From Solenopsis invicta (lineage: Eukaryota; Arthropoda; Insecta; Hymenoptera; Formicidae): a stretch of 64,000 nt of DNA. The position numbers and the translations under genes are program-made. This document shows, piece after piece, positions 44,747 through 55,269 of the stretch. Under the pieces are notes generated by a model. It saw only the letters and a program-made list of their open reading frames with translations. It did no database searches and was not told the origin of the DNA. Position 1 is the first letter of the stretch. Every line of letters begins with the position of its first letter. The stretch spans positions 25,483,728 to 25,547,727 of the forward strand of contig NC_052671.1 in the NCBI RefSeq assembly GCF_016802725.1, given 5' to 3'.

Positions 44747-45009
44747 CGTTTGAATGTAATTTAATATTACAATAAAATCATATAGTATTGCAGATTTGCA
44801 TTTTCAGCATAAAAGCATGTGTCAGAGTACAGCAGCTGTGATGATATCATAGGCGCTGATACCACAGATCTATAAAATTAATTTAGACACACGTTTGAAT
44901 ATAATTCGACATTATGATGAAGTAATGGAGCAAATGTGACAGTTTTGTATTTTTAGCGAACGCCTGCTGTGACACGTTTAAAAGTAATTGGATATCACGA
45001 TGAAATCAT
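44747..45009. repeat. Three iteron-like repeats upstream of PolB
   Basis: cgtttgaatgtaatttaata (44747), cgtttgaatataattcgaca (44892) and cgtttaaaagtaattggata (44975) begin three ~35-base imperfect copies, each ending in aaatcat/agtaat. The surroundings repeat cttgcaagcg/cttacaagcg and ctgtgatgatatca-like words. The region sits between divergent genes, so it may be a promoter or replication control region. Confidence 0.5.
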
Positions 45010-45148
45010 TGAATAATTTTACAAAGTCAGTGATATCAAATATACATGTGAATCTTACAAGCGCCGATTTATGACAGCTACGAAGACTTTAGATATGTAT
45101 CAAATGATACACTGTGAATAACATTTAAAGTGATGGTGACATTATAAA

Positions 45149-47857
45149 ATGACAAGATCGCGATGCATCCCATCAGTCTATGCAGTCAAGCACATTGTAA
45201 AAATGGAGCAAACGGAGCGTAATTTGGTGGAGCTATCCACTCGATTGAATACGAATAAAGAGTATATGGCGTGGGAGCAACGTTGTATCGAGTTCATCGA
45301 ATCGCTAGATGGATGCAGCCGCAGTAAATATCCGCGATTGTCAATCGGTGGAAGACAATCTGTGATCGCTTGTATCACGCGACTAGAAGGTTTGAAACAA
45401 ATGATGCGTAGGCGGTTTGTGTAAGTGGATGCTGGATATAGTGCAGGACTCCGATGGCGTGAGATAGATACAGTTTTTGAAAGTCGTATACTGACTGGTG
45501 CTGTGATTAATTTCAAACACATTGAACCGTATCAATTTCTAGAGGATGCGCGAGAAATTGTGCTTGAGCACGTGCAAAGTGTCGTGCAGAGACATGGCAA
45601 CGTAAAGATAAACGCTATTTTTAATGGTGAATTTGTCGCAGGTGACAAACGCGCTAATAAGTGTATCACAACAAGAAATTATGAACTCTTTCAATGCTCC
45701 GATTTGCATGAGTGGTACCAGTTACACGTCATCGAGATAATCCTAGCATCGTTGGAGGAATTCCAAGAATGCGATAGCGGATGGGCGTTGTCGCGTATAC
45801 TAAATTTAACAATAAATATAAACAAATATAACCCTTTGCATGCAGGATGCAACATCCAGTTACCAAGTAAAATTATGATGAAGAAAGCGGTAGTTAATGT
45901 AAAATCAAATGACAATGCATGTTTTGCATGGTCAGTGGTGGCCAGTCTGCATCCTGCCGAAAGGAATACTGATCGAGAATCTTCATATCCACATTATTCT
46001 ACGGTATTAAATCTGAAAGGCATTGAGTTTCCAATGACATTGCCACAAATTAAAAAGTTTGAAATTCTCAACAAAATCTCCATTAATCTATACTGCATCG
46101 AGGAGAAGAAACTATCTATTTTTTCTATACGACTCACCGAACGAAAAATGGACAAACATATAAATCTGCTATACGTGCAGGATGACAATGTGAGACATTT
46201 TGCGTTGATAAAGAATATGTCCCGTCTCATGAGTTCACAACTCAGTAAGAAAAAGAATAAGAAATTCTTTTGTGATCGGTATGTATATATTTCGGAAAAT
46301 ACAAAAATATGTATATATAAATATATTTTTTTTAATTTCTCGAAAATAAATTATATTTCAGATATCTACATTATTTTAGTTCGAACGACAAGTTGGAAAT
46401 TCACACAATGGACTGTGGAAAGATAAACGATTGCGCTATCATATTACCAAGCGAAGATGACAAATGGCTGAGCTTTAAAAATTACTGTCGAAAGGAACGA
46501 ATGCCGTTTATCGTATACGCCGATTTGGAATGCATCCTGGAGAAGACTGAGGATGAGAAAAATTACCAGCATCATCGAGTATTTAGCATAGCATATTATG
46601 TACACTGTGCGTATGACAATTCGCTATCAATGTATCGGTTTCATCGCGATAAGAATTGTATCGCGTGGTTCGTCGAGCAACTTAAAGATTTAGCACAAAT
46701 TGTAAATAATATTCTGTCGGTTAATGTTCCCATGGATTTAACACAAGACGATTGGAAAAAATTTAACAACGCTACACACTGCCACATTTGTGAAAAACCA
46801 TTTACGAATGAAATAGAACGGGTACGCGATCATTGTCATTTAACCGGTTGATTCAGAGGTGCAGCGCATTCAAATTGCAATTTAAATTACAAAAATTCGC
46901 ATTATTTTCCTATAGTTTTCCATAACTTATCTGGCTACGACGTGCATTTTATCATCAAGGAAATAGCTACAGCATATGAAGGATGAATAGATTTACTTCC
47001 GATAACAAAAGAAAAATATATTTCGTTTACAAAAAATGATCAGAAAAATTGCATAAAATTAAGATTTATCGATTCTTTCAAATTTCTCGCATCTAGTCTC
47101 GATAAATTGGCATCTTTTCTTAGTAAAGATAAGCTATGCATAATGCAACGAGAATATAGTAATTTATCAACAGAAAATTTCGATCTGTTAACACGAAAAT
47201 GTGTCTTCGCATACGAGTATGTTGACTGTGTGGAAAAATTGGAAGAGTCATGTTTGCCACCGCGCGAATTATTTTACAGTTCATTGACGGGTGACACAGT
47301 ATCCGAGAGCGATTACGCGCATGCTGTCAACGTGTGGCAGCGGTTCTCCATCCGAACGCTCGGATTATAGCGATTTATACTTGAAAACTGACGTACTGTT
47401 GTTGGCTGATATCTTCGAGAATTTTCGCGATAGTTGCATCGCGAGTTATGGACTCGATCCCGCGTATTATTATACTTTACCCGGTTTTACGTGGGATGCA
47501 ATGTTGAAATATACACATGTAAATTTCGAACTACTAACAGACATTGATATGATCATGTTCATCGAACGTGGCACACGTAATGGTCTGAGTCAATGTTCAA
47601 ACAGGTACGCACAGGCCAACATCAAGTACATGAAGTCATACGATCCATCGAAATCATCATCGTACCTGATGTACTTTGATGTAAATAACTTGTATGGTTG
47701 GGCAATGTATCAGCTATTACCATACAAAGATTTTCGATGGGTAGATGACGTAACAAATTGTAATTTTATGGACATCGCGGTAGATTCTCCAACAGGTTAC
47801 ATTCTTGAAATAGACTTAGAATATCCACAACATTTACATGATGCGATGATGACATGA
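45149..47857 (+). pseudogene. Polinton family-B DNA polymerase (PolB), broken and 3'-truncated
   Basis: Replicates the element by protein priming. The N-terminal part (45149-45421) is separated by a TAA (45422-45424; this could also be a gtaagt donor) from LRWREIDTVFESRILTG ... ECDSGWALSRILNLTI and a Cys/His segment (NDNACFAWSV ... YPHYSTVLNLKG). A GT..AG intron lies at 46279-46361. Exo I is FIVYADLECILE; a zinc-binding segment is CHICEKPF..RVRDHCHLTG; exo II is HNLSGYDVHFII; motif A is YFDVNNLYGWAM. Lesions: TGA 46849-46851, TGA 46984-46986 and a frameshift near 47363. Motifs B and C (the DTDS catalytic centre) are deleted at about 47857. Confidence 0.9.
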
Positions 47858-48325
47858 TGATTTATAATTTCCATTAAGCGTAAACTGCTTCCACATATCG
47901 TTCTTTAATGAACGGTTGAACCGTTCAACGACTGATGTCTTCATTACGGAATATGTTGAATAATGATTGATATCATGTTTTTTCAATAGTTTCTGTACCG
48001 TGGCGTTGTAAAATTCTTTTCCTCTGTCAGTCTGCAAATTTTTCGGACATCTTTCATCGTCTCGCATTATCTTTGCAATCGCATTAGCCACTTCATTGTC
48101 ACTGTTGACCTTGAGAGGCACGGCCCATGCATACTTGCTCAATACATCGATAACGGTGAGTATGTAATGGTAACCTCGGTTAAATCTCATGTAAGGTCGC
48201 ATCTCAACCATATCCGCTTGCCACAGGTCATCGTATCCGCGAACAATGACATGCCTTTTCAAAAAATTTCTTCTTGCTGGAGCATGAAGTTCCTCCACTA
48301 ACAGCTGCTTTTCGGAATTGTTCAT
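47834..48325 (-). pseudogene. Polinton integrase (retroviral type), C-terminally truncated
   Basis: Inserts the element into host DNA. The frame contains LVEELHAPARRNFLKRHV, then the DDE core: Asp in WQADMVEM, Asp in LQTDRGKEFYN and Glu in VVERFNRSLKNDMW. All three catalytic residues are present. The frame then runs into foreign codons and stops at 47834; the C-terminal chromodomain-type region is missing. It converges with PolB, whose 3' end is missing at the same point, so one deletion removed both tails. Confidence 0.92.
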
Positions 48326-48368
48326 GTTTGATTTACAAATGATGGAGAGATCTAATGTATCGTTTTTT

Positions 48369-48740
48369 CTACTCTGCGCTATGAGTCACTGTATCGAGTT
48401 GTCTTTGAATTTTGTTAAGCATAATTTCCATCTTATTTTGGAGAGTAACAATCTTCCTCTCGATTTCGTCCTGGTGATCTTTCAAAATTTGTATGCTCTG
48501 TTGTACATATCGTTTATTGGCAGCATCGCCATCATCTACAGGTAACGCTACGTGACGAATCTTGCATGACTTTGCATCAAAATTGGCGTTGATCTTGCAA
48601 AGAGCATTATCGCGGACGTAACTTCTTATTAATCCGTTCCATTTGTAATACGATTCCGTTCCGCTACTTCCGAGCAATATCCCAAACTTATTGATTGACA
48701 TTTCAACGTTGACTAAAATAATATGAATAGCACGACTCAA
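48369..48740 (-). CDS. Polinton coiled-coil protein, fibre-like motif
   Basis: The likely start is the internal Met of MSINKFGILLGSSGTE (about 48704), giving about 110 residues. The middle reads RHVALPVDDGDAANKRYVQQ, similar to the D/G-D-A-A-N-K-x-Y-V repeat of phage tail-fibre proteins. The rest is a predicted coiled coil (LKDHQDEIERKIVTLQ, then NKMEIMLNKIQRQL). This suggests a trimeric stalk or fibre on the virion, but that is inference. No stop or shift is seen. Confidence 0.5.
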   Translation of the reverse strand: MSRAIHIILVNVEMSINKFGILLGSSGTESYYKWNGLIRSYVRDNALCKINANFDAKSCKIRHVALPVDDGDAANKRYVQQSIQILKDHQDEIERKIVTLQNKMEIMLNKIQRQLDTVTHSAE

Positions 48741-49802
48741 TTTATAATTAAACCAGCTTCGCGAAGTTCCTCGATAATCGACAGGATCTCGTTATCGTGA
48801 GAGTTGTGTCCGGCTTGGCGTGTGGCTTCAAGCAATCGAAGACGATCGACAAGTTTGTTCGGATCGTTCCAATGAACGTAATCAATCTTGTTGTCGTTTA
48901 ACGTAACGGTGTTCAGTATACCTCGTCCAACTTTATCCAGTGCTAACATGGGGGAGATTATATTTTTATACTTGTGTCCTTTGTTACCTAGTATTGGATT
49001 ACATTCACCATGGTCTCGCCTATGTGCGTTTGTAGTTAATATGATCCTTATACTTCTCTACATCGTCATTCGTGTAGATATCAGCGTTGGGTATTTTCAT
49101 GAAAATTAACTCGTACAGACCTTGAGTACCCTTGTATCTTTTACCGTCTATGGATATATCATCGTTCTTGTGCAAGTCGATACGTTTGTTACCAAGCATC
49201 GTTCCGGTATTGTTGAAGTAAACTCCGTAAACGTTATCTACGATGACCGTTTTTTTACCACTCAAAACTGCTCCCATATATTTTTATCCCAATGGACCAT
49301 AATGTATTTGTAATTTTTTTTGCCCCTCAGACGTTTCTAACTGTTGGCGAACGGACATCACAAGCGGCTCATCGGTGATTTCGAAAACCTCTTCAACGGA
49401 GGGTGCATGATTCTGCAATAAATTGCTATCTTGTAACATTTGTGATGCTTTATTAAAATTAATTGGTACAGTTTGCAATTTAGGAGTAAAAGTTATTATT
49501 GAATTATTAAATGAAATGTTCGACCGTTTTCGTTTTGGCTCCACGTATTCTTCATCTCTCGAAAAGAATGCTTCACTCTCAGCCTGTTTAGACCCATTTT
49601 CAACGGTATTGTCAACTCCAACGGTATTTTCAACAATCTGTTTTAGAGGTTCAATGATTGGTTTAAAATGTCTTTCCAATGCAATATCTTTTTCCATTTT
49701 ACCCATTTTTAATGCGCGATATTTTTTGCGAATTGTGTTACTTGTTTTTACCATCTGTTTAGCTATCTTCTCGCGATCTATGTTACTATCCATGTTGAAC
49801 AT
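48737..49802 (-). pseudogene. Polinton conserved ORF of unknown function, one stop and one frameshift
   Basis: Three frames form one gene. 49802-49284 has a basic helical start (REKIAKQMVKTSNTIRKKYR) and a KRKRS nuclear-signal-like stretch. It stops with TAA at 49284-49286 in KLQIHYGPLG. The same frame resumes (MGAVLSGKKTVIVDNVYG ... YKGTQGLYELIFMKIPNADI) to 49020. After a 1-base shift near 49030 it continues through HGECNPILGNKGHKYKNI to the end (48737, LDKVGRGILNT ... EELREAGLIIN). The central segment recurs in insect Polintons; the role is unknown, possibly structural. Confidence 0.7.
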
Positions 49803-49829
49803 TCAACGTATCGACAACAACTAATCATT

Positions 49830-50524
49830 CTACGGTATTGCAAAGTCGTTAAATCTTTTTCTATATCTTCCATCGACAAGCGCGCTGTCCTTGTCTATCA
49901 CTAGAAATCCATATTTTTGTTGCCAACAAATCTGGCATAAATCGCAAAAATCCTCGTAAGACATGTCAGTGTTTACATGATCATTGTATACATGCTTCAG
50001 ATTGGTGCGATCCTGTTTGAACATAATTAACAAATTTGCGTTGTCACGTATAAGATGCTTCGGTATCTTGGCATACGTCTGACAGAGATAGAAGCAGTCA
50101 ACGTTAGCATGCCGATCCATTGCAAAGTACTCTCTTATCGTATCTTGCTTGATGCATGCTACATCATCAAAGATAATGATGGAATGTGGAAGCGCGGAGG
50201 AATGACGCTCGGAGGAATGACGTTGCTGTTGTTGGAGAATGCAAAATACCCAACTTCTTCAATCGGTGTTAATAAGTTTTCCAGATATCGATATTTCGGC
50301 TGCTGAAGCGATTTCGAGTACACATACATATTCTCGAAACGTACACCGTGCGGGCTTTCCAGCATGCTTATCAACACGTTTGTCTTGCCACAATTTGACG
50401 GACCGCAAATGATGCCACGTATAGAAATCGGTATATTTCCATGTCTGCGTGTTTTTATTTCGGGTGTTATCTTATCATCAAAATTAATTACTCTAATTGC
50501 CTGCGGTTGCCGCACAAACCGCAT
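49830..50524 (-). pseudogene. Polinton packaging ATPase (FtsK/HerA type), frameshifted
   Basis: Genome-packaging motor. Frame 1 (50524-50159) has an N-terminal strand and the Walker A motif IICGPSNCGKTNVL. Frame 2 includes the Walker B stretch IIIFDDVACI and continues DRHANVDCFYLCQTYAKIP and LLIMFKQD (49830-50120). The frame is lost near 50160-50210, beside a tandem pair of cggaggaatgacg (15 bases apart). It diverges from the capsid cluster across a 50525-50701 region with a tatttatatag TATA-like box. Confidence 0.88.
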
Positions 50525-50701
50525 ATTTTCTTTCCCTCTACGGTAACAATAAACTGAAAAATTTCTATTGCGGGTAGCTTCTATTTATATAGGCGCGTAG
50601 AGTGAAATCGCTTAGTATGCAAAATGTTTCTTATCGTGTCAGATATCCGTGATGTACACAGTTTGACTAGCGAACAGTTATAATATATACCATAAGTTGT
50701 T
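50525..50701. promoter_or_regulatory. Divergent promoter region of the Polinton late genes
   Basis: Non-coding interval between the ATPase (minus) and the PLA2-domain gene (plus), with tctatttatataggcg near 50580 as a TATA-like element. Assigned by position and motif only. Confidence 0.35.
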
Positions 50702-51486
50702 TTGCTAAAAAAGTTTCACAATTACATCGATCATTTATGGGACAAATTGCTTAAACATATAAAAACAGATTCGGAGGTTCAACAGTACCGTCGGTGTTTC
50801 AAACGTTATAATTTACCGTCTCAGCATATAGACGGTCCGGCACCGTTGAGAAAGAATTGCTGCGAATGCCTGCGAAAGGCTGCGGTTTGTTAAATCGCGC
50901 GATTAATGCACTTCCTTTCGAATTACATATCCCCGGTTATCAGTATTGCGGTCCAGGAACACGTTTAGAAGAGCGATTGGCTCGAGGTGACCGAGGCATC
51001 AATCCATTGAATGCGGCGTGTCGTGAGCATGATATAGCCTATTCGCACAGCAACGATCTCGCGAAAAGACACGTGGTTGATAATATACTCGCCTCGAAAG
51101 CACGGAAACGCATTACAGCGAGAGATTCAAGTCTCGGAGAGAAAGCTGCTGCGACAGCAGTTTGGGCGGCTATGAAAACCAAGATGAAAATCGGTATGGG
51201 TCTGAAATCAAAGAAGAAGAAGAAGAAGACAACGCGCAAGCGGATACTTCCGGTAGCAAAACGTGGTGATATCCTACCCATCCTGTCATTGTTGGGAGTT
51301 CTCGGGTCATTGGTCGGAGGAGCGGCTGGAGTAGCAAAGGCCGTAAATGATAACAAAGTGGCACAGCGTCAACTGGAGGAATTAAAACGTCATAATCGTG
51401 TCATGGAAGGTCGTGGAGTTTATCTCGCTCCGTATAAGCGCGGCCGAGGAGTATCAAGAAGAAAAAAGAAAAAAAAATGTCGATGA
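50702..51486 (+). pseudogene. Polinton PLA2-domain protein (parvovirus VP1-like)
   Basis: The main frame (50857-51486) holds GYQYCGPGTRLEERLARG, a calcium-loop signature, and NPLNAACREHDIAYSHSNDL with the catalytic His-Asp, the secreted-phospholipase-like domain also found in parvoviral capsids and used to breach endosomes. It continues with a Lys/Arg-rich tract and a hydrophobic Gly-rich segment (ILPILSLLGVLGSLVGGAAG), then a basic tail. The upstream frame (50702-50893, NYIDHLWDKLLKHIKTD) overlaps it and looks like its N-terminus displaced by a shift near 50860. Confidence 0.8.
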
Positions 51487-51496
51487 AACATTAAAA

Positions 51497-51903
51497 ATGC
51501 CAAAAGGTGTTACTACAAACCTTGAATTACTTCAACTAGCAAAACGTATGCACATTCCACATTTCCGAGGAATTTTTATGCGTACTTCATTACCACTGGG
51601 GGGAGCACGCCGAAACGAGAGCGTATCATGAATTTGGACAGCGTCGAAGGACCGGGTACTCATTGGGTGGCGTACGCAGAGGGGGAATCGTGCTATATAT
51701 TTCGACAGTTTTGGTAATCTTCGACCACCACAAGAATTGGTGCGATACTTTAACAGTGATGTGACACGTATCGAGTACAATCACGCGCGTTATCAACGTT
51801 ACAATCAAAGCAACTGTGGTCAACTATGCCTACGTTTTCTACAATCGGTTGACAATCAAAGATCAACATTTTGCTATTTAACTCAGTATACAACATGTCA
51901 CTG
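51497..51903 (+). pseudogene. Polinton adenain-like cysteine protease, two frameshifts
   Basis: Capsid maturation protease. The N-terminus (51497, MPKGVTTNLELLQLAKRM) leads to LPLGGARRNE, where a shift near 51612 occurs. Then NLDSVEGPGTHWVAYA carries the catalytic His. After a second shift near 51680 come FDSFGNLRPPQELVRYF (catalytic acidic position) and NQSNCGQLCLRFLQ with the catalytic Cys. The reading ends at 51903, overlapping the start of the minor capsid gene. Confidence 0.85.
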
Positions 51904-52630
51904 ACGTTTACGTTAACCGGCAAAAGTAACGTCCTCGCGGTAAGCTACTTTCCAGCTGTAGATTTAAGCGATGGTGATTACGAGCTCGGTCTGACAGACT
52001 TTGAAACCTACAATACGATACCTAATATAAATTCCTCAAGTAACAAATTTTACTATGACAAAGACGACAAGGAAATTATCATTCCCGAAGGATCGTACGA
52101 ACTGCGTGACATTGACAAGTATCTGAGACATGCTATATCTCATGTCTCAAACGATGTTACTAGGAAGAAGTTGCTTCATAAAGAGATCGATGAAGACGAG
52201 AATAACGAGATTATGATTCGCGCCAACAATACTACTATGAAGAGCAAGATCAAGTGCTCTTATCGAATAAATTTTAGCAAATCCGACAACATTGGATCGC
52301 TTTTGGGATTTTCCTCAAAACGTATGCTTGAACCTCGACAACGAATCAGACTTACCTATAAATATAATCAATGTAAACATTATTCGCATAGAATGTAACC
52401 TGACCGCTGGTGCTTATAGCAACGACAAGTGCGTGCATACGATATATGAATTTTCACCGAGTGTTCCTCCCGGGTATAAAATCTCGGAAACGCCTGCACA
52501 GATCATTTACCTTCCGATCGTCGTACGGAGCATTACTGACTTGACTATTCGCATTGTGGATCAAAACGGTCGATTAATTGATTTCCTCGGAGAGGAGATT
52601 ACTGTTAGATTGCACGTACGAAGACGATAA
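51895..52630 (+). pseudogene. Polinton minor capsid (penton-like) protein, frameshifted
   Basis: The start is taken at the Met of MSLTFTLTGKSNVLAVSYF (51895) because it matches the family N-terminus; the frame is open further upstream. The first frame ends at 52398 after IGSLLGFSSKRMLEP. The second (to 52630) has PINIINVNIIRIECN, HTIYEFSPSVPPGYKIS, IYLPIVVRSITDL and ITVRLHVRRR. The break lies near 52330-52350. This is the predicted single jelly-roll vertex protein of Polintons, between protease and major capsid as usual. Confidence 0.78.
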
Positions 52631-52802
52631 TGTGAGATGCTCGTGCTCAATGAGCAAGAGCGAGACACAATTTGCAACAAGAAGATCACAACAATCAAAA
52701 AGACAGCAATCAAGAATATCCAATTGCTTGGTAAAAAGAAACTTACTCCATCAAACGTTGCATATTTGAGATCACTGGGATTCACTGTACAAAATTTCTG
52801 AG

Positions 52803-54021
52803 ATGTCTGATATTTTAAACATTGGAGATGACCCGATCTTTGACGATAGCATTGTCAAGATTGAAACTCACTCGTATAATCCATACGCTAACACTACGTT
52901 TGGACATAGTGATGAAATAAGGATACCTATACAACAACAGGATTTATACACATTGCCGTGCGAAAGTTTTCTCTATGTCGAAGGAAGATTAGTGAAGAAA
53001 AAAAAATGATGATGATCACGATGATGCATCAGAAATAAAACTTGGAAATAATTGTGTAGCGTTCATGTTTGATGAAATTCGATATGAAATCAACGGTGTG
53101 GAAATTGATCGCAACAGAAACGTTGGAATCACTAGTACTCTAAAGAACTATGTATCTCTTACGTTTGACAAAGGAATGATAATGCAGAATGCCGGATGGG
53201 ACATGTCGTCCACTCTGTGGGAAAATTATTTCAATTTTTGCGTGCCGCTAAATTTACTGCTGGGCTTTTGTGAGGATTACAAACGCATGGTTGTTAACGC
53301 GCGCCATGAATTAATTTTGATACGAGCGCGCAATGATAACAATTCTATTGTGGGAACGAATAGAACGACGGAACCCGAAATTGAATTGTTCAAAGTACAG
53401 TGGCGAATGCCACATGTTACGTTAAATGAAGTCAATAAATTGTCCATACTACGAGCTTTGGAAAGCGGACGATATCTAAGTATGAGTTTTCGTTCCTGGG
53501 ATCTGTATGAGTACCCCTTGTTGCAGAGCACAACCAAACATTCGTGGGCTGTTAAAACTGCAACACAATTAGAAAAGCCTTGATTCGTTATCTTTGCACT
53601 ACAGACCGGTCGCAAGAATATCATGTCTCAAGATGCTATTATTTTTGACGATTGTAATTTGATCAATGTGAAACTTTATCTCAACTCTGAATTTTATCCA
53701 TACGATGACTTGAATCTAGACTTTCGTAAATCTAGATACTCCATTCTGTTTGACATGTACCAACGTTGTCGTAAATCTTATTATGGACGTGATTGCTACG
53801 ATACGCTGCTTAACGTGGACACATTTCTGCAAAGAGGACCTTTTACAGTGATTGATTGCTCGCGGCAAAACGAGTTCATCAAAAGTGCTACTGTGGACGT
53901 GCACATTGAATTTGATTGCAAAGAAAATGTGCCAGCGATCACTACCGCTTATTGCCTTATCTTACATGATCGTGTAATTGAATACTGTCCATTGTCTAAT
54001 GTTGTGCGCAAAATCATATAA
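52803..54021 (+). pseudogene. Polinton major capsid protein (double jelly roll), one frameshift and one stop
   Basis: Three frames form one gene. 52803-53009 starts MSDILNIGDDPIFDDS and ends in an A-run (52999-53006) where one extra A shifts the frame. 53065-53583 contains MFDEIRYEINGVEIDRNRNV and WENYFNFCVPLNLLLGF, and ends at a TGA (53581-53583). The same frame continues past it with LQTGRKNIMSQDAIIFDD ... KLYLNSEFYPYDDLNLDF ... NEFIKSATVDVHIEFDC to 54021. Capsid-forming double jelly-roll protein typical of Polintons and related viruses; about 400 residues in all. Confidence 0.88.
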
Positions 54022-54353
54022 AATGCAGCGTTAGCAAATATCTTTAATAAAATACCGAGATATTTTGTGATATGGTACAGTCTCAAAAAATTACTTGTCA
54101 TGGTTGTGCCAACATTTGTGGATCTGCAAGGATTCACCATTGGAAAAAAATTTATTGTAAAGGAAGTAGCGGTATTGAAACAAGGAAATGCGTTCTCACG
54201 CATTACATTTTTACGAACTCCGTGCCATGGAATGCATTGACAAAATCCGAAAGATCTTGCGTTTCTTGGTTGGCTGCTTATCACCATGGATTACAATGGG
54301 AAGATGGAAATATTCAGTATCCGAAAGCGAAGCACCTGATTTCAACAGCTGTA

Positions 54354-55269
54354 CGAGGTGTGTCAAAAAATACCGGAAATTATCGTTTTTTGAAAAAAAT
54401 ATTTATTTATTCGTCTACATTAATGTTGTCGCCTTCAAAATAGTCACCATTAGATATTATGCACTTATGCCAGCGCTTCTTCCAATCCCCGAAACACTTC
54501 TCAAACTCGATCTTTGGGATAGCCTTTAGCTCTTTCAGCGATGCGTTTTTAATGTCATCTATGCTTGTAAAACGACGGCCCTTTAAGGTTCTCTTTACTT
54601 TTGGAAATAAGAAAAAGTCACACGGAGCCATGTCTGGCGAATATGGAGGCTGGGGCATCATTACAGTATTGTTTTTGGCCAAAAATTCACGAACAAGCAA
54701 TGAAGTGTGAGCAGGTGCATTATTGTGGTGCAAAAGCCATGAATTGTTTTTCCATAAATTCGGGCGTTTTTTTCGGATCGCTTCACGTAAACGGCGTTGA
54801 ACTTGTAGGCAGTACTCCTTATTGATTGTTCATAACCATTTCTTTCACTTTTTCGACGTTTTCATCGATTCTTGATATGCTGGGGCGTTCTTGGCGTTCG
54901 TCATCTTCAACGTCTTCACGGCCATCTTGGAAACGATTATACCACTCGTAAACTCTTGTTTTACTCATAGCAGACTCACCATAGGCCTTTGTTAACATTT
55001 CACACACTTTGTTACACTTTATGTTATTTTTTACGCAAAATTTGATACAAATTCTTTGATCCATTTTTTTTCAGAAACGAAAATCGCCGAGCTCATAAAA
55101 ACACGTGTAACCTTAGCGGCTGCCACAGACAAAGTAAACAATGAATACAGCTCAACATTTCAGCATACTTCAGGGGCATGTATACCAACATAAACAAAAA
55201 AAATTTGACTGTCGGACTCTCCAAACCCGCGAAATTTAAAAATTCCCGTTACTTTTTGAACACACCTCG
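54354..55269 (-). mobile_element. Mariner inserted in the Polinton right TIR
   Basis: Ends cgaggtgtgtcaaaaaatac and gttactttttgaacacacct-cg, flanked by a duplicated TA (54352-54353; 55270-55271). The uninterrupted sequence in the left TIR shows the empty site. It is 916 bases long, with an internal deletion of the transposase. Confidence 0.92.
54407..55064 (-). pseudogene. Mariner transposase, internally deleted, catalytic Asp changed
   Basis: The N-terminal frame (55064-54819, MDQRICIKFCVKNNIKCNK ... DENVEKVKEMVMNNQ) covers the DNA-binding domain. After a deletion the C-terminal frame (54733-54407) reads HHNNAPAHTSLLVREFL, then YSPDMAPCDFFLFPKVK with the third Asp, and LKGRRFTSIDDIKNASLKEL. 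The first catalytic Asp is deleted, and in HHNN the second catalytic position is Asn in place of Asp, so it is doubly inactive. Confidence 0.88.

Noticed and set aside
45422..45424. Splice donor gtaagt in place of the PolB TAA stop
   Set aside because: Possible, but sequence right after it reads as PolB N-terminal coding in the same frame, so an intron starting here would remove conserved sequence; kept as a stop with a caveat.
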